This document shows positions 55,819-57,902 of a stretch of DNA of 57,902 nt, piece after piece. The stretch covers positions 1 through 57,902 of the forward strand of contig JAJXXT010000003.1 in assembly GCA_021780935.1 (NCBI GenBank), read 5' to 3'. The notes beneath the pieces were generated by a model that searched no databases, was not told where the DNA came from, and saw only the letters and a program-made list of their open reading frames with translations. The translations under genes were made by a program, and so were the position numbers. The stretch is from Pseudomonadota bacterium (GTDB lineage: Bacteria; Pseudomonadota; Alphaproteobacteria; Acetobacterales; Acetobacteraceae). How positions within the stretch are numbered: position 1 is the stretch's first letter; each line of letters opens with the position of its first letter.

Positions 55819-56730
55819 CTATGCGGCGGCCCGCTTCTCCACGGTCACTTTCGCTAGCAGACCGTGCAGATAGTCGGCAGCGCGCTGAGCGTGAGCCGCA
55901 GCCGAGAAGATAAAGCGCTTGTCGCCCTTTAGGGCTTTGAGCCATGACGCGATATAGCTTGCATGGTCCTCCCGCACCTCGGGGGTGATCTCAAGATCGG
56001 CGCACAGAAAGGCGGAACCAAGCTCCGCCACGAGTTCTTCGCGTGCATAGCCCGTATCGCCCCACTTGATCCGCCCGAAGTCGCGCGCAAGGCGCTTCTC
56101 GTGCTTCGTCCAATGGATCAGCTCGTGCGCGAGCGTGGCTGCGTAGCTCTCTGCATCGCGGAAGCTCTCGAAGGGCGGCATCTGCACGAAATCGGCCCCC
56201 TCGGTATAGAATGCCCGGCCTCCGCCATGGCGTATCACGGCGCCCGTCGCGGCAAAGAACCGGTCGGCACGCTCGATCCTCTCAACCGAGGGCGTCACCG
56301 GACTCTCGGGCTCGGTCGTATACTGCACGGGCAAGCCTTCGCACTGCTCGACGTTGAAAACCGTATAACCTTTCAGGAACGGGATATCGCGCTCGATTGC
56401 CTCGCCCTTGTCGTCGGTCTCAGTGCGGCGGAAGGTGCTGGCAAAGACCACAAGCTCGCCACGCTCGCCCTTCCTGACATGCCCGCCAAGCTCAAGCGCC
56501 TGTTTGAAGGTAATCCACGTCGGGCAGCGGTAGCCGTTCGTCATCGATGCTGACCAAAGCATCAGCACGTTGATTCCCTTGTAGGGGATTCCGTTGTGCC
56601 GCAGCGGCCGAACGATCCGACCTGCCATGTTGTCGGCGGACCATGGGCGCATCCATGGACGGACTCCCTTTTCCAGATCAGCAACGATCTTATTGGTGAT
56701 CCGGGTATAAACGTCGTGTCCCTCTGCCAT
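55819..56730 (-). CDS. ardC: ArdC-type antirestriction protein (ssDNA-binding plus zincin domain)
   Basis: The ATG at 56730 has GGGG seven bases upstream and gives 303 residues; a TTG two codons earlier is possible. The N-terminal half is the ArdC single-stranded DNA-binding domain: DVYTRITNKIVADLEKGVRP, then RHNGIPYKGINVLMLW and TWITFKQALELGGHVRKGE. The C-terminal half is a zincin-like metallopeptidase domain with HELIH at 202-206 and a downstream EELVAE that supplies the third ligand. ArdC proteins on conjugative plasmids and ICEs protect incoming DNA from restriction. It is transcribed toward the defence pair but 250 bp away and with its own ribosome binding site. Confidence 0.88.
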   Translation of the reverse strand: MAEGHDVYTRITNKIVADLEKGVRPWMRPWSADNMAGRIVRPLRHNGIPYKGINVLMLWSASMTNGYRCPTWITFKQALELGGHVRKGERGELVVFASTFRRTETDDKGEAIERDIPFLKGYTVFNVEQCEGLPVQYTTEPESPVTPSVERIERADRFFAATGAVIRHGGGRAFYTEGADFVQMPPFESFRDAESYAATLAHELIHWTKHEKRLARDFGRIKWGDTGYAREELVAELGSAFLCADLEITPEVREDHASYIASWLKALKGDKRFIFSAAAHAQRAADYLHGLLAKVTVEKRAAA

Positions 56731-57144
56731 CTTCAACCCCTTTTGTTGTCACGGCGAAGCAGCGCCTCGCTGCTTCCCGGGGCCGCGTGAGCGGTGGGGT
56801 TGGAGGGGGAAAACAGGCTTCGCGGGGAACCGGCTGCACGGAGCCGGAGCGAAGCGACGGCGGAGGAAGCTGGGCGGAAGCCTGTTTGGGGGGGAGAAGG
56901 GGCAACGCCCCTCGGCGCCCCTCAGAGCCACGTCCGCAGCAATATGAGGTCGTTGCACGAGGGATCGTGACGCCCGACGCAAGTCCGAGCGCTGTGACAA
57001 GAACCCTGGCGCGGTAAACAGCCGTGCTGCATACTTGCGCCTCAGGGCGGAACTTTGATTTTTCCCTTCAGGACAAACCTTCGGATTGTCCGTCGGGAGG
57101 GTTCATTCCAAAATCTGAACGCTCTTGGGCCACGGAGTGAGACA
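56731..57144. other. gene-free, hairpin-rich region upstream of ardC
   Basis: About 410 bp with no credible gene. It contains a perfect 10-bp inverted repeat AAACAGGCTT (56811-56820) and its complement (56878-56887), inside which CCGGCT/AGCCGG (56830-56835 and 56842-56847) forms another stem. A further hairpin AGGGGC/GCCCCT is at 56898-56912, and GGACAA/TTGTCC at 57071-57091 lies just before the phosphoesterase gene. It should hold divergent promoters for ardC and the phosphoesterase. Similar GC-rich palindromic spacers often precede ardC-type genes on alphaproteobacterial mobile elements, but any role as origin is unproven. Confidence 0.5.
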
Positions 57145-57780
57145 ATGGACATCAAGCACGTTGTCGTTCTCATGCTGGAAAACCGCTCGTTCGATTGCAT
57201 GCTTGGCATGCTTTACCAGAGCGGCGAAAAATTCGATGGCCTCACGGGGACCGAGTTCAACACCTGGCACAAACCAGATGGTTCGAAGCTGGACATCCAG
57301 GTCTGGAAGGACCCCGCACTCGACGCCAAAACCGTATGCATCCCGGACCCCGATCCCGGCGAACTCTTCACTGATATTCACATGCAAATCCACGGGTTGG
57401 CGGCGGACGGTACCCCCAATACCGGAGCACCGAATATGGGAGGCTTCGTCGATAACTATATGCGCCAGCCTCCTACGACGCCGGCTGCCGATCCCTATTC
57501 CGTTATGCACTATTTCACGCCGGACCAGGTGCCGGTCATCAGCCAACTGGCGCGAGCTTTCGGGGTCTCCGACCGGTGGCACGCATCCGCACCCTGCCAG
57601 ACCTGGCCCAACCGCTTCTTTACCCACACCGGAACAGCGAATGGCTATGTCAACAATTCGCCGACTCATTTTCCTTATGAGATGGAGACAGTTTTCAACC
57701 GCCTCGCGGACGCTGGCCAGACTTGGCGAATCTACTTCCATGACATTCCGCAGACAGCGACCCTGTCGAACCTCTGGGGC
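57145..57780 (+). pseudogene. phosphoesterase (phospholipase C-like) gene interrupted by an IS element
   Basis: The ATG at 57145, with GGAG eight bases upstream, begins MDIKHVVVLMLENRSFDCML, the metal-binding N-terminus of the bacterial phosphoesterase/phospholipase C family (E12 and N13). Further family blocks are YFTPDQVPVISQLARAFGVS, APCQTWPNRFFTHTGTANG and WRIYFHDIPQTATLSNLW. Good similarity ends at about codon 210 (57776). Beyond it the frame runs on without a stop to the window edge, but the same DNA encodes, on the minus strand, a transposase C-terminus. The gene is therefore probably broken by insertion; the remainder would be on the far side of the IS element. Secretion cannot be judged as no signal peptide is visible. 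Confidence 0.72.
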
Positions 57781-57902
57781 GGACTAGGCGGCGTGGACAA
57801 AGCGTATCCAGAGCCTGATGGCTGCGAGTTGAGCGAAGCCGAGGAAGCTGGTGGCAGTGTGATCGTAACGAGTTGCGACACGCCTGCTGTTCTTGAGCTT
57901 GT
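57777..57902 (-). mobile_element. IS5-family insertion sequence, end only
   Basis: The element starts just after the phosphoesterase homology ends (about 57777) and continues past the window edge. The precise terminal inverted repeat and target duplication cannot be set from one end. The transposase stop lies within about 10 bp of the presumed IS tip, as in several IS5-family members. Confidence 0.6.
57784..57902 (-). CDS. IS5-family transposase, C-terminal fragment
   Basis: Translating the minus strand from the window edge to a TAG at 57786-57784 gives 38 residues. They read KLKNSRRVATRYDHTATSFL then GFAQLAAIRLWIRFVHAA and a stop. The RRVATRYDxTA block followed by LAxIRLWxRFVH is the characteristic C-terminus of IS5-family (DDE) transposases, where the glutamate-containing helix region lies just upstream. 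Too short for the usual track of open frames. The rest of the gene is outside the window. Confidence 0.75.
   Translation of the reverse strand, partial: KLKNSRRVATRYDHTATSFLGFAQLAAIRLWIRFVHAA

Larger units (their letters stand above)
50389..57902. mobile_element. genomic island integrated at tRNA-Leu, left end, incomplete
   Basis: The left boundary is the tRNA-Leu 3' fragment. Inside are the HamAB-like defence pair, an ArdC-type antirestriction gene, hairpin-rich noncoding DNA, and a phosphoesterase gene interrupted by an IS5-family element. The first few hundred bases inside the boundary are visibly richer in A and T than the chromosome. No integrase, relaxase or right attachment site is in the window, so the type of element (ICE, integrative plasmid or defence island) cannot be decided. 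Confidence 0.75.

Noticed and set aside
57103..57741. Minus-strand and alternative plus-strand frames over the phosphoesterase region.
   Set aside because: The frame starting at 57145 gives clear phosphoesterase similarity; the others are shadows.
50389..57902. CRISPR array or phage structural genes in the island.
   Set aside because: No regularly spaced repeats and no capsid, tail or terminase motifs were seen.

Overview
This 57.9 kb window is high-GC DNA from an alphaproteobacterium, most likely a member of the Acetobacterales/Acetobacteraceae. The placement is inferred from gene order (adk between secY and rpsM, a continuous rplKAJL-rpoBC-rpsLG-tuf-S10-spc-alpha block), an ATP12-type F1 assembly chaperone and the base composition; no 16S rRNA is present to confirm it.

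Layout. (1) 1-10800: housekeeping genes. These are the 5' part of a small membrane protein, malic enzyme (maeB), tRNA-Leu(GAG), octanoyltransferase lipB with a membrane protein, and a tightly packed minus-strand run rarA > rluA-family pseudouridine synthase > asmA-like > ATP12 chaperone > acylphosphatase. (2) 10904-38792: a nearly uninterrupted minus-strand block of 30 ribosomal protein genes together with rpoA, rpoB, rpoC, tuf, adk and secY. A hairpin lies between rplL and rpoB, and a terminator-like hairpin after rpoC is followed by a candidate promoter for the rpsL operon. Three genes usually found here are absent: fusA (between rpsG and tuf) and secE-nusG (upstream of rplK). (3) 38959-50115: an SH3-domain membrane protein, a small membrane protein and a catabolic cluster for sugar acids. 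The cluster holds a ThDP enzyme, a 2-hydroxyacid dehydrogenase, an IlvD/Edd-type dehydratase, an SDR dehydrogenase, an FAH-family hydrolase, a GT39-like membrane glycosyltransferase, a UxaA-type dehydratase and an HpcH/HpaI aldolase. It seems able to turn a 2-keto-3-deoxy sugar acid into pyruvate by either the aldolase or the diketo-hydrolase route. No transporter or regulator is visible.

(4) 50389 to the end: a genomic island. Its left edge is a 60-bp 3' half of a tRNA-Leu(UAA) gene lacking the D arm and 5' acceptor strand, which is what tyrosine-recombinase integration into a tRNA 3' end leaves behind. Three short direct repeats, possible integrase arm sites, lie next to it. The island carries a two-gene unit whose stop and start codons abut (TAG-ATG): a DUF1837/HamA-like putative nuclease with a PD-(D/E)xK-type motif series, and a 1220-residue Ski2-like helicase. 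I interpret this as a Hachiman (HamAB/AbpAB-type) antiphage system with an unusually long uncharacterised N-terminal region on the helicase. Beside it are an ArdC-type antirestriction protein and a hairpin-rich noncoding stretch. A phosphoesterase (phospholipase C-like) gene near the right edge appears to be cut by an IS5-family insertion sequence, of which only the transposase C-terminus is in the window. The integrase and the intact tRNA should lie beyond the right edge.

The most interesting part is the island: defence pair, antirestriction protein, tRNA scar and IS insertion in about 7.5 kb. The missing fusA and secE-nusG point to an old rearrangement of an otherwise very conserved operon.
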